Assembly: GCA_022316685.1 (NCBI GenBank)
Contig: JAKJHU010000465.1
Coordinates: 1 to 64,000, forward strand
DNA from: Progne subis subis
Taxonomy: Eukaryota > Chordata > Aves > Passeriformes > Hirundinidae
Direction: 5' to 3'
DNA length: 64,000 bases
Below are positions 43,924 through 54,096 of this stretch, one piece after another. The first letter of the stretch is position 1. Each line of letters starts with the position of its first letter. The notes below the pieces were generated by a model that worked only from the letters and a program-made list of their open reading frames with translations, searched no databases and was not told where the DNA came from. The position numbers and the translations under genes are program-made.

Positions 43924-45277
43924 GGGAAGCGCTGCGAGTGCCCCGAGAGCGGGAAGAGCTTCGTGCGCTGCTCCAGCTCCATCCCCCGTGGGAGGATCGG
44001 CCTTGGATGATCCCCAGTGACCCCCGTTGGGCAGAGCCCTGCTGATCCATGGTCTTGGTGATCCGTGCTGGGAAGACACCTGGCTGGGATGCTCCACATC
44101 TTCCTGGCTCCCTGTGGGCGCCTGGATGAACACAGGTGCAGGAACATCCATTGGGACACAGACCGACATTGGGAGTTCCTTGGGTGGAACGGATTTGTTG
44201 ACTTTCAACCCCAGAAAATCTTTTGCGTTCAATCCTATCATCTGGTGGCATCAAGGAATACTGGATGGTCTTGGAGGTCTTTTCCAATCTCAGGGATTCC
44301 ATGATTTTGATTTCCTGTTGCCCATGTGTGTCTTGCACAGCCAAATAGTGAAGATCAAGTGCAGGAACCAAGATTTTAGAGACAGTGGGGTGGAAACCCC
44401 TCCAAAAAAACGGTTCTTCCCTCCCAGCCAAACACATGGATCCTCAGCTGGCACAGACACAGAAATCCTTTTTCTTTGACCTTGATTTGTTTTTCATTTC
44501 TCTTCATCCCTTTAAAATATCCAACACTGCGGTAAAAATAAAGACATTGAACTGCGACATGGGTGAGGACATGGGGGACATAGACATGGTGGGACATAGA
44601 CATGGAGAGTGACATGGGGACACATAGACGTGGACAGGGATGTGGCCATTCATGGGGACATGAGGGGAAATGGGCACAGCTGGAGATGTGGGGGACAATG
44701 ACAGGGATGGATTTGTGGTGGGGAGACAGCCATGGGTGAGGACATGGTGGGACATGGCCAGTGACATGTGGGGACATGGCCATGGCCGGTGCCATGGGGG
44801 GAACTTGCAGGGGCTGTGGGGGATGCTGGGTTTGAGGGAGTTGAGGGTTCCTGGGAGGGACTTGGGGCTTGCTGAGGGCTTTGGGGAGCCCAAAGCTGGG
44901 AGACCCTGGCAGAGGTTGTGGGGCAGCTGCTCAAGGACCCCCTGAGCTGGACCCCCAGGTGGGCATTGGGCTCCTGGAAGGGAATGAAGGTCCTTGTCCC
45001 CAGGAGGGAAATCCCAGCAGCCCCAGGGCATTGGGGGCAGTTGAGAGGCCACAACAAGGAGGGGAAAGGTAAACAGAGCTGTCCCCCTCCAGAACTGGAC
45101 CCCAAAAATCCCAAACTCAGGGACTCCTCCCAGGAAAAAGCTGTCAGGAGGTGACTGAATTGAGGGAAAGGGGGATGGGACCTCAGACTGAGCAGGAGGG
45201 GCCTGGAACCTCCAAAACCAAGCTGGTGGATTGGGGAGCAGAGGGGAAGGGGTGGAAGAGCAGGGAAGTAGAGGGGG
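43924..45277. repeat. R1 spacer copy 2 with CATGTCCC minisatellite
   Basis: Reverse complement of copy 1. The AATAAA at 44,537-44,542 (plus) ends the probable zinc-finger 3' UTR. The minisatellite is at 44,560-44,800. Just after the stop (43,924-44,010), finger-like sequence continues (CECPESGKSFV), a decayed extra finger. Confidence 0.8.
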
Positions 45278-45794
45278 CTAGAACCCCCAAACTGCTTTGG
45301 GAAGGGTCCCACTCCTCCTCCTTTCTAATCCCCAAGATGGTGCTGGAGCAGCGCTGGACTCTGGGCCTGGCTTGGGCACCCCCCCTGCGCCCCCTCCCCA
45401 GATTCCCCTGGCAGCTTCAGGGCGCCCAGGCGCCTTTTGGTGTTGGCTGGATGCTGTGCTGGGGTTCAGGTGCCTCCCAAGGAGTCCCCAGAGCGGGGTG
45501 ACACAGGGGGGACACACGGGGGTCCCCATTCCCCATCCATCCTGGGGCCCGTTCTGTCCCCTCCCCAATCATGGTCCCCCCGCAGGGTCCCCCCAAGTCC
45601 CTCTCCACTGTCCCCAGTAAACAGGACTGGGGTGAACTGGGAAGCTTTGTTGGGAACACTGGGAGCAGCCGGGTGGGGACAGAGTGACAGCAGGGCTGGG
45701 GGGACACACGATCCCCCCAAAATCATCTCGAGGACGGAGCAGGGGGTCCCGGCCAGGCCCGAGGCCACAGGGAGGGGCTGCGACCGCCGCCAGC
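45278..45794 (-). other. MHC IIB 3' flank, left
   Basis: Downstream of the MHC stop. It is GC-rich and holds overlapping frames on both strands, none convincing. The P2 mirror is at 61,968-62,480. It likely includes the old MHC 3' UTR; no clear AATAAA is seen. Confidence 0.5.
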
Positions 45795-47450
45795 TCAGGA
45801 GCTCTGTGGGCAGAGAAAAGGGGGTGACACCGGGCTGGGGGGCCCTGGGGGAGCACACACACTCTGGGGGAGGGGGAACACGACCCCCGGGACCCCCCTC
45901 ACCTTCTTGCACATGTTGAAGCTGAGCCCCAGCACCAGGAAGACAAAGCCCAACACAAAGCCCCCAATCCCCTTCAGCATCTTGCTGTAGGCAGCGTCCG
46001 GTGGCATCTCTGGGGAGCCTGCAGGGCTCAGGACCCCCTAAAACCTCTCACAGACACTCCAAGCCCCTCCAAGCTCCCTCCCAGTCTCCCTGAGCCCACC
46101 CAGGACCCCGTGAAACCTCCTTCCAATCCCTTCCCTGCCTCCCCAGGACCCACCAAAGCCCCTCCTGTCCCTCTCAGGATCCCATAACCTCCTCAATTGC
46201 CCCCCACCTCCCCAGGACCCCCAAACCCTCTCCCAGTCCATTCTCAGCCTCACCAGGATTCACCAAGACTCCTCCCGGTCTCTTCCCAGCACAACCAACC
46301 TCATCCCAATCCCTGCTTTCCAATCCCCGATCTCTTTCCAGCCCCTCCAGGCTCTCTCCAGCTCCCTCCCAGTTACACCCAGCACCCCCCAAAGTCGCTC
46401 CCCAGTTGCTCCCAGCACATCCCAGTGCCTCTCCCAGTTCCCCCCAGTGCCTACCCCGTGCCCCAGTGCCGGCTCAGGGGCTGCTCCAGGCTGACGTGCT
46501 CCACCTGGCAGCTGGAGGTGACCCCGCGCCGCGGGGAGGTTTCCAGCAGCACCAGGAGCTGCTGGCTCCAGTCCCCGTTGGGGACCACGGCGGTGCCACC
46601 CCGTGCCCCGAGAGCTGCTGCTGGCCCTGGAAGCAGCTCAGCTGGATGTGGGCAGGGCAGAAATCCATCCCGGAGCAGAGCAGGCGGCCGGGGCCGGGCT
46701 GGGAGCTGGAGGGCAGCAGCGAGATGGAAACGCTGGGGGTCACTGGGAGAGGGAGGGGAGGGGTGGTGTGGCAGCGAGAGGGACTGGGAATGGACTGGGA
46801 CTGGGCTGAGAGGAAGTGGGAGGGACTGGGAGGAACTGGGAATGAAGCGCGCGGCCCTGGGAGGCCGAATGGAGCGCGGGGCACTCGGCGCTGCGGGTCT
46901 GCCTGGCAACAGATGAGTCATCACAGACACGCGCTCTCATTGGCTGAGCGGCGTCAGCTCCACGCACGGCCGGGATGGACACGCGGGGGAGAACTGGGAG
47001 AGACTGGTACGGACTGGGATGGACTGGGAGAGCCACGGGTGTCTCGGAGAGGGGCAGGAGGCCCCGGGCATGGACACAAGGAGGGCTGAGGGCTCTGGGC
47101 TGATTCCCAGGCAGGGTTTGAGGCGCTCCAGGCTCATTGCCAGGGCAGGGCCCCACGGGACACGCTCTGCCCCACGCTCACCTCCGCGCTCCACGAGGAA
47201 CGGGCTGGACAACTCGTAGTTGTGCCGGCAGTGCCTGTCCGCCGCAGCCCGTCTGTGCTCCCTCCATTGCGGGTCGCTGTTCCAGGACCTGGCAACTTCT
47301 CCCCACAGGAGGTGTCCCCCACGTACAGCCCCACATCGCTGCCCGAGGGCAGGAGCTGCTCCCGGCTGTCGCTGTTCCTGGCCACGAACCTCCCCCGCTC
47401 GGTGCCGTTCATGCAGTGCCAGCCGCACTTCAGCATCTCCTGGAACAGCC
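45795..47450 (-). pseudogene. MHC class II beta chain pseudogene, left copy
   Basis: Exon 2 (beta-1, 47,450-47,182, 269 bases) has FQEMLKCGWHCMNGTER and then, in another frame, RSWNSDP and CRHNYELSSPFLVERG. Exon 3 (beta-2 Ig domain, about 46,742-46,461) has SVSISLLPSSSQPGPGRLLC in one frame and VVPNGDWSQQLLVLLETSP and SCQVEHVSL in the next. Exon 4 (46,009-45,903) encodes a transmembrane helix (GFVLGFVFLVLGLSF) and CKK. A final exon gives SS and stop at 45,795. In the family the product pairs with an alpha chain and presents peptides to CD4 T cells. Two frameshifts (exons 2 and 3) break it. No signal-peptide exon is found before exon 2. Confidence 0.88.
46010..46460 (-). other. MHC IIB intron 3, left, with degenerate repeats
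   Basis: Built of imperfect repeats on CTCCCAG/CCCAGT-like units. Frames in it are repeat artefacts. The exon 3 donor is poor: no GT directly after the usual end. Confidence 0.6.
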
Positions 47451-47748
47451 CTGTGTGTGCAGGACACAGGTGCGGGGGTGCCCGCAGCAGCCCAGAGCAG
47501 CCAAGAGCTCCGGGGCAGCCCCGACTCCGCAGCCCCAGGGGAGTCCGGCTGAGGAGCTCGGGGCGCTGTGGGGCTGGCTGGCACCTGGGGAGTCCTCAGC
47601 GCCCTGCGCTCTGATGGGCTCAATTCTTTTAGTGCCTTCTCTGATGGGCTGAGGAGAGGCCCGGGAGTGGAGAGAAGGATCGGGACAGATCCCACCCCGA
47701 GCAGCTGCGCGGCCACAACAGAGCCAGCCTGGGCACAGGGAGGGAATT

Positions 47749-47754
47749 TATTAC
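47749..47754 (-). terminator. Poly(A) signal of the left zinc-finger fragment
   Basis: TTTATT on plus (AATAAA on minus), the mirror of 59,886-59,891. Confidence 0.6.
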
Positions 47755-47859
47755 CAACCAGATCACAGCAGCACGGGGAGAAGGGCAAGAAATGTCTCCA
47801 ACACCTTGCCCACAGCCAGCGGGGATCAGCAGGAGCACGGATCAGCAGGGCTCTGCCCA

Positions 47860-48205
47860 ACGGGGGTCACTGGGGATCATCCAAGGCCGATCCTCCCACG
47901 GGGGATGGAGCTGGAGCAGCGCACGAAGCTCTTCCCGCTCTCGGGGCACTTGCAGCGCTTCCCTTAGCGGTGCCTCCGTTGGTGTCGGGTCGAGTGAGAG
48001 CTCTGGGAGAAGCTCTTCCCACACTGCCCACACTCCAGGGCCTCTCCCCGCTCTGGATCCTGTGGTCCTTGATGCGCTGCGAGTTCTTGCTGAAGCTCTT
48101 CCCACATTCCAAGCACCAGCAGCGATGTCCCTTAGTTTGGATCTCCTGGTGCTGGATCAGGTGGGAGCTCAGGCTGGAGCTCATTCCACATTCCAAGCAC
48201 TTCTA
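47860..48205 (-). pseudogene. Zinc-finger fragment, left, frameshifted
   Basis: Begins ECGMSSSLSSHLIQHQ (a finger with altered ligands), then [18 protein letters not shown], then GERP. A one-base deletion near 48,030, relative to the right-arm copy, shifts the last finger out of frame. It lies just upstream of MHC exon 2, in the same sense. It resembles the last fingers of the P1 zinc-finger genes, including their RHQRRHR end. Confidence 0.8.
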
Positions 48206-49941
48206 GGCTGTCTCAGTTTGAGAGATGATTTAAAAGAGGAAACTCTGGAGTGATGATAATAATAATCACATGTATCTCTCTATCTATAAAAGCACGTACT
48301 GAACTCTGGATACAGCAATGTGCACGTAGGACAGCAGTGGAGAGGCTGAACGGACACCAGGGGAGATGTGGAATGTATGGACAGAGCAAACCCTCCAAGG
48401 GCTATAACCTGATTCCCAGCTTTTCTGTGTTTCAAGGGTTTTGACTGCTGGATTTGAAAGAACTGAGATCTCACTGTGAAAAGCAGAGCAGTCTAGAACC
48501 AGGCTCTGCTGTTGGAATCAATGTGGACTTGTCACATCTCATTTTTGAAAATATATTGAATTAAAAACTCCATTACCCACAACCTTTCCCAGCCCATCCC
48601 TCCTCACACATAAAAAAATACAATGGAATACTTTCCAAGGGATAAAATATAAAGCAAAATGAACATTGAAAATCTTCCCTCATAAAAAGCCAGAAACTGA
48701 GAAACTCCAGAATAATGGTGTGTGTCTAGAGAAACGTGCTGTCATTTCTCCTGTGTTTGGCTCGGTGTCAGCTCGGAGCCGGGCTGTGTCTGGCAGGTGC
48801 CCAAGTGCCCGGGCCAGCTCTGAGCAGCCTCTGGCGGCTTTCCAGCGCGGCTTTCCCCCGGCTGTGCCCCGGGCAGGCCCTCGGTGTTTCCGTGGTGCCC
48901 CTGCCCCGCTCAGCTCCCCGTGCCCTGCAAAGGCGCCCAGGCTGCGCTGGGTGCCCCTGGGTGTCCCTGAGGCAGGCAGTGCCCAGCCCCGGGGCCCAGG
49001 CAGAGCCCTGAGGGACACCCCTCGTCCCCGGCCTCCCGCGGGACACGGAGCCGCTGCCCACAAGGCCCTGGCACGGCCGGCCGGCCAATTCCCCGTGCCC
49101 CGAACAGCCCGGGCTGCAGCCCCAGGGCTCTGCAGGCCGGGGCTGGGGCTGTCGGCTGGCACCGTGGCCAAAGCCTCCCAGGGCTCTGGGCACGGCAGGG
49201 GCTACAAGGCCACAAGTGCGGGGCTGCTCCGTGCCGCTTCCAGCCTGTCCCTCTCTTGTTGGGTGCCGGCTGTGGCCCTTGCTGACACGGGCGCTGTCAG
49301 GGCCCTCGGTGATGCAGGACATGGTGCTGCTGTCATCAGTGACAGTCTTTGAGATTGCTTCAAAATCAGTGGCAGGGGCATGAGCAAAAGTCAGGTTTAA
49401 GATTTAGCCACAAAGCACAACAACTTGGTTGGCACGATTCACTCTACTGCCTGCAGGACAGCTAAGGCACAACAAGGGAAAACCAGCAACAACCAAAGCA
49501 AACAAAATCCAGGCAACCAAACCAGAAATGGACTAAGAACTCTCTAGGGGGGTGTGGGTGTGTGTGTTGTGTTTGGGTGCATGGGACAAAAGACAGAGCG
49601 GGCAGGGATTAAAAGGAACACGGCCCAAAAGCTTGGCAACACTGAGCATCATTTTAACTTTGTTATGAATAAGGTGTGGTGATTGGCTCATGCCAATGAG
49701 GAAGGGTTGTTGAGTGTGGTGGGGAGCAGTTGTGTTGGGGTTTACAGTTCTCTTGATGTGTATTTCTGTTGTGCCAGTACAGTTTTGATGCCCCTTGTAA
49801 GAGGCAGCAGGGGCTGGGGGGCACTTGTTGCTGGGAGACCTGGCAGAGGAACATCACAGCAGCCATCAAGAGATGAGAAGGGCTCCAGCAATGAGGAGGA
49901 CAGATAAGGACTGCTGATGAATATTAATGAGGCTGATGCAG
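48206..49941. other. P2 left arm, inner part, no supported gene
   Basis: 48,206-48,665 is AT-richer and unassigned. 48,730-49,340 is GC-rich with open frames on both strands, conserved in the mirror copy but without recognisable domains; I treat them as chance. 49,550-49,941 is part of an LTR-like repeat, better seen at 57,470-58,080. Confidence 0.5.
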
Positions 49942-50580
49942 TGTGGTGGTTTTAGGCAGATTTTGGGAGAAATCTTCCTAAGGGGCCCCTTTCTCTTCTT
50001 CTAACTGGTTTGGGAAAAGACTTTTTCAGAGAGAAGTGGAAAAAACTTGTTTATTAAACAGGCAAATTACTCTTAGCACAATACTTGATGATAAGAGCTT
50101 TGTGCTGCTTACGGAGGGATAACAAATTTAAAGAAAGTCTCTTTTTTTGAAGATCGTTACTGTGCTCTACCGCTCCGTCTCCACTGGCATTGGGAGAAAA
50201 GGAGATGTGCAGGGCTGGTCTTGGTGGGGTGGGTCTCCTGTGGAGGCCCCCGGTGCTTCCTCAGGTCCTTAGTCTGGAGAGGTTGGAACAATTCCGAGGA
50301 GAGGGCAAAAAAAGAAAAAAAGGAAAAAAAGGAAAAAAAAGAAAAAGAAAAAAAAGCAAAAAACGCTTCAGCTGTTTTACAGCATCTAACTACGCTAGCA
50401 CTAAACTAACTAACTGCTGGGGGAAAAAAAACAACAGAGCTTCTTGAGTCTTGCTGAGTTCTAGCTCTCTTGCTTCAAGGTCCCTCTGAGGAGCAGAGTT
50501 TTCCTGGGGAAAGACAAACGGCGCTTGCTCTCCCCTCTGCACCCAACAGACGATTGGGGATACACAGTCACCTCAGGACA
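49942..50580 (-). repeat. ERV-F 3' LTR
   Basis: 639 bases with TG...CA ends on minus (TGTCCTGAGG to CCACCACA). It pairs with 56,141-56,777 and differs at several dozen positions. Both contain an A-rich tract (here 50,306-50,363, broken by G). Confidence 0.9.
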
Positions 50581-50937
50581 TTTTCTACCCCTTATCTCCA
50601 TATTGTTGACTTACAGACAGAACTAATGTATATTCCACATAAAACTTCCATCTATTCTCCCTACAAAAAAAAAAAACAATACAAGCAATACCTGTCATGC
50701 TCTTGTCACGTTCTACACTGAGCTACTGAATCTAGGCCCCAGGCTGCAGGGCAGAAGGATTCCTTTCTTACTTACTCATACCCTCAACACTTGCTCATAC
50801 TTTCAACACTTAACACATATCTTCTCACTTACACATTTCTTTCTATTTTATTCTGCATGGTTTAATGTACAGACAATGGCAATAGCATTTAGCAAATAGT
50901 GATGTTTACAAATTATTTTCACCTAACAATCAGATCT
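50581..50937 (-). other. ERV-F untranslated stretch between pol and 3' LTR
   Basis: AT-rich, no frame. GGGGTAGAAAA on minus, directly before the LTR, is a plausible polypurine tract. Confidence 0.6.
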
Positions 50938-52194
50938 CCCTGAGGTACACATCGGGTTGTTCTATCTTTCTGCATTATCTACTCTGTGCAACCTGGTCCT
51001 TAGCAAAGACAACTCCACGAATGGGTTTGTTTGTACTTGAGGCAGACCTGATCCACACTGTCTTCCCTAACAGACCTCTGACATGCACCACTGGGACTTT
51101 ATTTCCATTTGTTGTATGCAGAGGCTCAGCCTGGGCGGGTCCTGCTCGGTTGGTGGAGCCTCGGGTGTTGACTAACTAGGTGGCCTTTGCTAGATGCTGC
51201 TCCTAATTCTTGAAAGATCCCCCCCCTCAATGCTTTCAGCTGGGTTTTTAACAGTGCATTGTGCCTCTCCACTTTGCCTGCAGCAGGTGCATGGTAGGGA
51301 ATATGGTACACCCACTCAATGCCATGTTCCCTAGCCCAGGTGTTTATAAAGCTGTTCTTGAAATGAGTCCTATTGTCTGACTCAATTCTCTCAGGGGTAC
51401 TATGCCTTTACAGGACTTGCTTCTTTAGGCTTAGGATTGTGTTCCGGGCAGTAGCATGGGGCACAGGGTAGGTCTTCAACCATCCAGTTGTGGCTTCCAC
51501 CATTGTGAGCACACAGCGCTTGCCTTGGCGGGTTTGGGGAAGGGTGATGTAGTCAATCTGCCAGGCTTCCCCGTACTTATACTTGGACCATCGCCCGCCA
51601 TACCATAGGGGCTTCACCCGCTTGGCCTGCTTGATGGTAGCACACGTCTCACAGTCATGGATAACCTGAGAAATACTGTCCATGGTTAGATCCACCCCTC
51701 GGTCTTGGGCCTACTTATAGGTGGCATCTCTGCCTTGGTGACCTGAGGCATCAGGGGCCTATTGAGCTAAAAACAACTCTCTCTTGTGTTCTCAATCTAA
51801 ATCAATTTTTGACACTTCTATTTTTGCTGCCCGATCTACTTGCTTGTTGTTTCGATGCTTCTCATTAGCTCTACTCTTGGGGATGTGGGCATCTATGTGG
51901 CGGACTTTCACAGGTAGTCTCCTTACCTTGGTAGCAATGTCTTTCCACTCCTCAGCAGCCTAAATTGGTTTCCCTCCACGCTGCTAATTAGCCTCTTTCT
52001 ACTTCTTCAGCTATCTTTACAGAGCATTGGCTACCATCTATGAATCAGTATAGAGGTAGAGCTTCGGCTACTCTTCTCTTTCAGCAATATCTAAGGCTAA
52101 TTGAACAGCTTTGAGTTCTGCAAGTTGACTTGATCTACCTTTTCTTTCAGTGGCCTCAGCAACCTGTCGTGTGGGGCTCCACACGGCTGCTTTC
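50938..52194 (-). pseudogene. pol: ERV-F RNase H and integrase, many stops
   Basis: Homologous to ERV-A 600-2,054 throughout, but only 51,695-51,408 and 51,311-51,126 stay open. The first has the CETCATI zinc pair and WQIDYI with the first catalytic aspartate. The second begins after the second catalytic residue and includes GKVERHN with the glutamate. In the RNase H part (51,940-52,170) several Trp codons of ERV-A are TAG here. 51,515-51,705 differs from ERV-A at one base only. Confidence 0.85.
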
Positions 52195-52820
52195 TACTTC
52201 CAGTTCATCCCTACAATACGACAGGAACTGTCAGTGAAAAGGGCATAATGCATCTCCTCTGCTGGCAATTGGTTGTATGGTGGAGCTTTTTCAGCCTGTG
52301 TCACTTGCTCTTGTTCTTCATCTGTGAGGCCAAAATTTTCAGTCTCAGGCCAATTGGTAATTACTTCCAAAATCCCAGGGCGATTCAGTTTACCCATACG
52401 GGCGCGCTGCGTAATAAGAGCAATCCACTTGCTCCATGTGGCATCAGTGGCATGATGGGTGGAGGGGACCTCCCCTTTGAACATCCACCCCAGCACAGGC
52501 AGTCGGGGTGCCAGGAGGAGTTGCGCCTCTGTACCAATCACCTCCGAGGCGGCTTGAACTCCTTCATAGGCTGCTAAGATTTCCTTCTCAGTTGGGGTGT
52601 AATTGGCTTCAGACCTTCTGTAGCTTTGACTCTAAAATCTTAGTGGCTGGCTTCGAGTCTCCCCAGGCACCTTCTGCTAAAGGCTTTAGGACAGGCCACT
52701 GTTCTTGGCTGCTGAGTAGAGCACGTTTTTCACATTTGGTCCTGTCCTCACTGGGCCAAGGGCCACTGCATGAGCGATCTCCTGCTTGATCTGGGCAAAG
52801 GCTTGTTGCTGCTCAGGGCC
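52194..52820 (-). pseudogene. pol: ERV-F RT connection/RNase H start
   Basis: Frame 52,541-52,194 carries EAQLLLAPRLPVLGWMFKGE and ends in ALFTDSSCRIVG: FTDSS instead of FTDGS, a G-to-A change next to the first RNase H aspartate. Upstream to 52,820 the frame is broken. Confidence 0.8.
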
Positions 52821-53520
52821 TCAGTGGAAATCATTCTTTTTTTGGGTGACTAGGTAAAGAGGGCTCACAATCTGACTATACTCGGGAATATGCATCCTCC
52901 AGAAACTTATAGCACTTAGGAAAGCTTGTGTCTCTCTTATTGGTTGGTGGAGACATCGCTGTGATCTTATTGATGACCTCAGTGGGAATCTGCCGCCGTC
53001 CATCTTGCCACTTTACTCCCAGGAACTGGATCTCTCGGGCAGGTCCCTTGACCTTGCTCTGCTTGATGGCAAAACCAGCTTTCAGGAGAATTTGGATGAT
53101 CTTCTCTCCTTTCTCAAACACTTCCATTGCCGTGTTCCCCCACACAATGATGTCATCGATATACTGTAGGTGCTCCGGAGCCTCACCCTTTTCCAGTGCA
53201 GCCTGGATCAGTCCATGGCAGATGGTGGGGCTGTGTTTCCTCCCCTGGGGCAGTCAGTTTTAGGTGTACTGCACTCTCTTTCATGTGAAGGCAAACTGAG
53301 GCCTGCATTCTGCTGCTAAAGGAATGGAGAAAAATGCATTGGCAATGTCAATTGTGGTATACTATTTTGCTGCTTTGGACTCCAGCTCATACTGGAGCTC
53401 TAACATGTCTGGCACAGCAGCACTCAGTGGTGGAGTCACTTCATTCAATGCACGGTAGTCTACAGTCAATCTCCATTTTCCTTCAGATTTACACACAGGC
53501 TAGATGGGGCTGTTGAAGGG
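52821..53520 (-). pseudogene. pol: ERV-F reverse transcriptase core, broken
   Basis: 53,145-52,876 is the part after YIDD (WGNTAMEVFEKGEK). The YIDD codons are present just upstream (near 53,160), but the frame is broken before them. 52,961-53,240 is identical to ERV-A 2,643-2,922, while the neighbouring parts carry many G-to-A changes on the coding strand. Confidence 0.85.
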
Positions 53521-54042
53521 GGAGTGAGTTTTACTAACTACCCCTTGGCTCTCCAGCTCTTGAATTATCTTATGGATGGGAATGACAGCATCTCGAGTTG
53601 TTCTGTACTGTTGGCGCTGCACTATAGAAGTGGCAATTGGTACCCGTTGTTCTTGTACTTTCAGGAGTCCTACTGCAGATGGATTCTCGGACAGTCCAGG
53701 CAAGGTGTTCAATTGCCGGATGCCCTCTGTTACTACAGCTGCTATCCTGAATGCCCACCTGAGTCCTTTCAGGCCTTTGAAATACCCATTTCGGAGGAAG
53801 TTTATGCTTAAAATACATGGGGCCTCTGGGCCAGTCACAATAGGGTGTTTTTTCTATTCTTTTCTAGTTAGGCTTACATTTGCTTCTACTAAAGTAAAAT
53901 CCTGTGATCCCCCCATCACGCCAGCAATAGAGACAGATTCTGCCCCTACATGTCTTGATGGCATTAATGTGCACTGCGCACTAGTATCAACTAAGGCCTC
54001 ATATCTTTGTGGTTCTGATGTGCCAGGCCAACGAATCCACAC
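53500..54042 (-). pseudogene. pro: ERV-F protease and RT start
   Basis: Frame 54,042-53,854 has the protease active-site region as ALVDTSAQCTL: the catalytic DTG is changed to DTS (GGT to AGT on the coding strand). Frame 53,838-53,500 covers the protease end and the first RT residues (VVSKTHSPFNSPI). Confidence 0.8.
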
Positions 54043-54096
54043 AGTCCAAAATACACGGTTTTCCCTAGCCTCTACCTGGCTGTAGGCAGGGCCCCT

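Larger units (their letters stand above)
33135..45277 (-). repeat. Palindrome P1, right arm
   Basis: Inverted copy of 18,264-29,226. It is about 1.2 kb longer, because of a 1.3 kb LTR insertion at 36,687-38,003, partly offset by two missing zinc fingers. The inner part 33,135-35,419 is nearly identical to the left arm. Identity drops beyond that. Its outer end (from 43,773) also belongs to P2. Confidence 0.95.
43773..49941 (+). repeat. Palindrome P2, left arm
   Basis: The reverse complement lies at 57,693-64,000. Checked anchors: ZNF stop 43,923 with 63,850; MHC exon 4 45,903-46,009 with 61,750-61,856; exon 2 47,182-47,450 with 60,188-60,456; and 49,933-49,940 with 57,693-57,700. The window end cuts the right arm, so P2 may extend further left here. 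Confidence 0.93.

Noticed and set aside
46937..47860. 307-codon frames at 46,937-47,860 and 59,778-60,701
   Set aside because: They read through intron, MHC exon 2 and flank. Only the exon 2 part is meaningful.
48666..49352. 228-codon frame and its mirror at 58,282-58,914
   Set aside because: GC-rich, open on both strands, no recognisable domain or splice context. Mirror conservation alone is not coding evidence in a palindrome.
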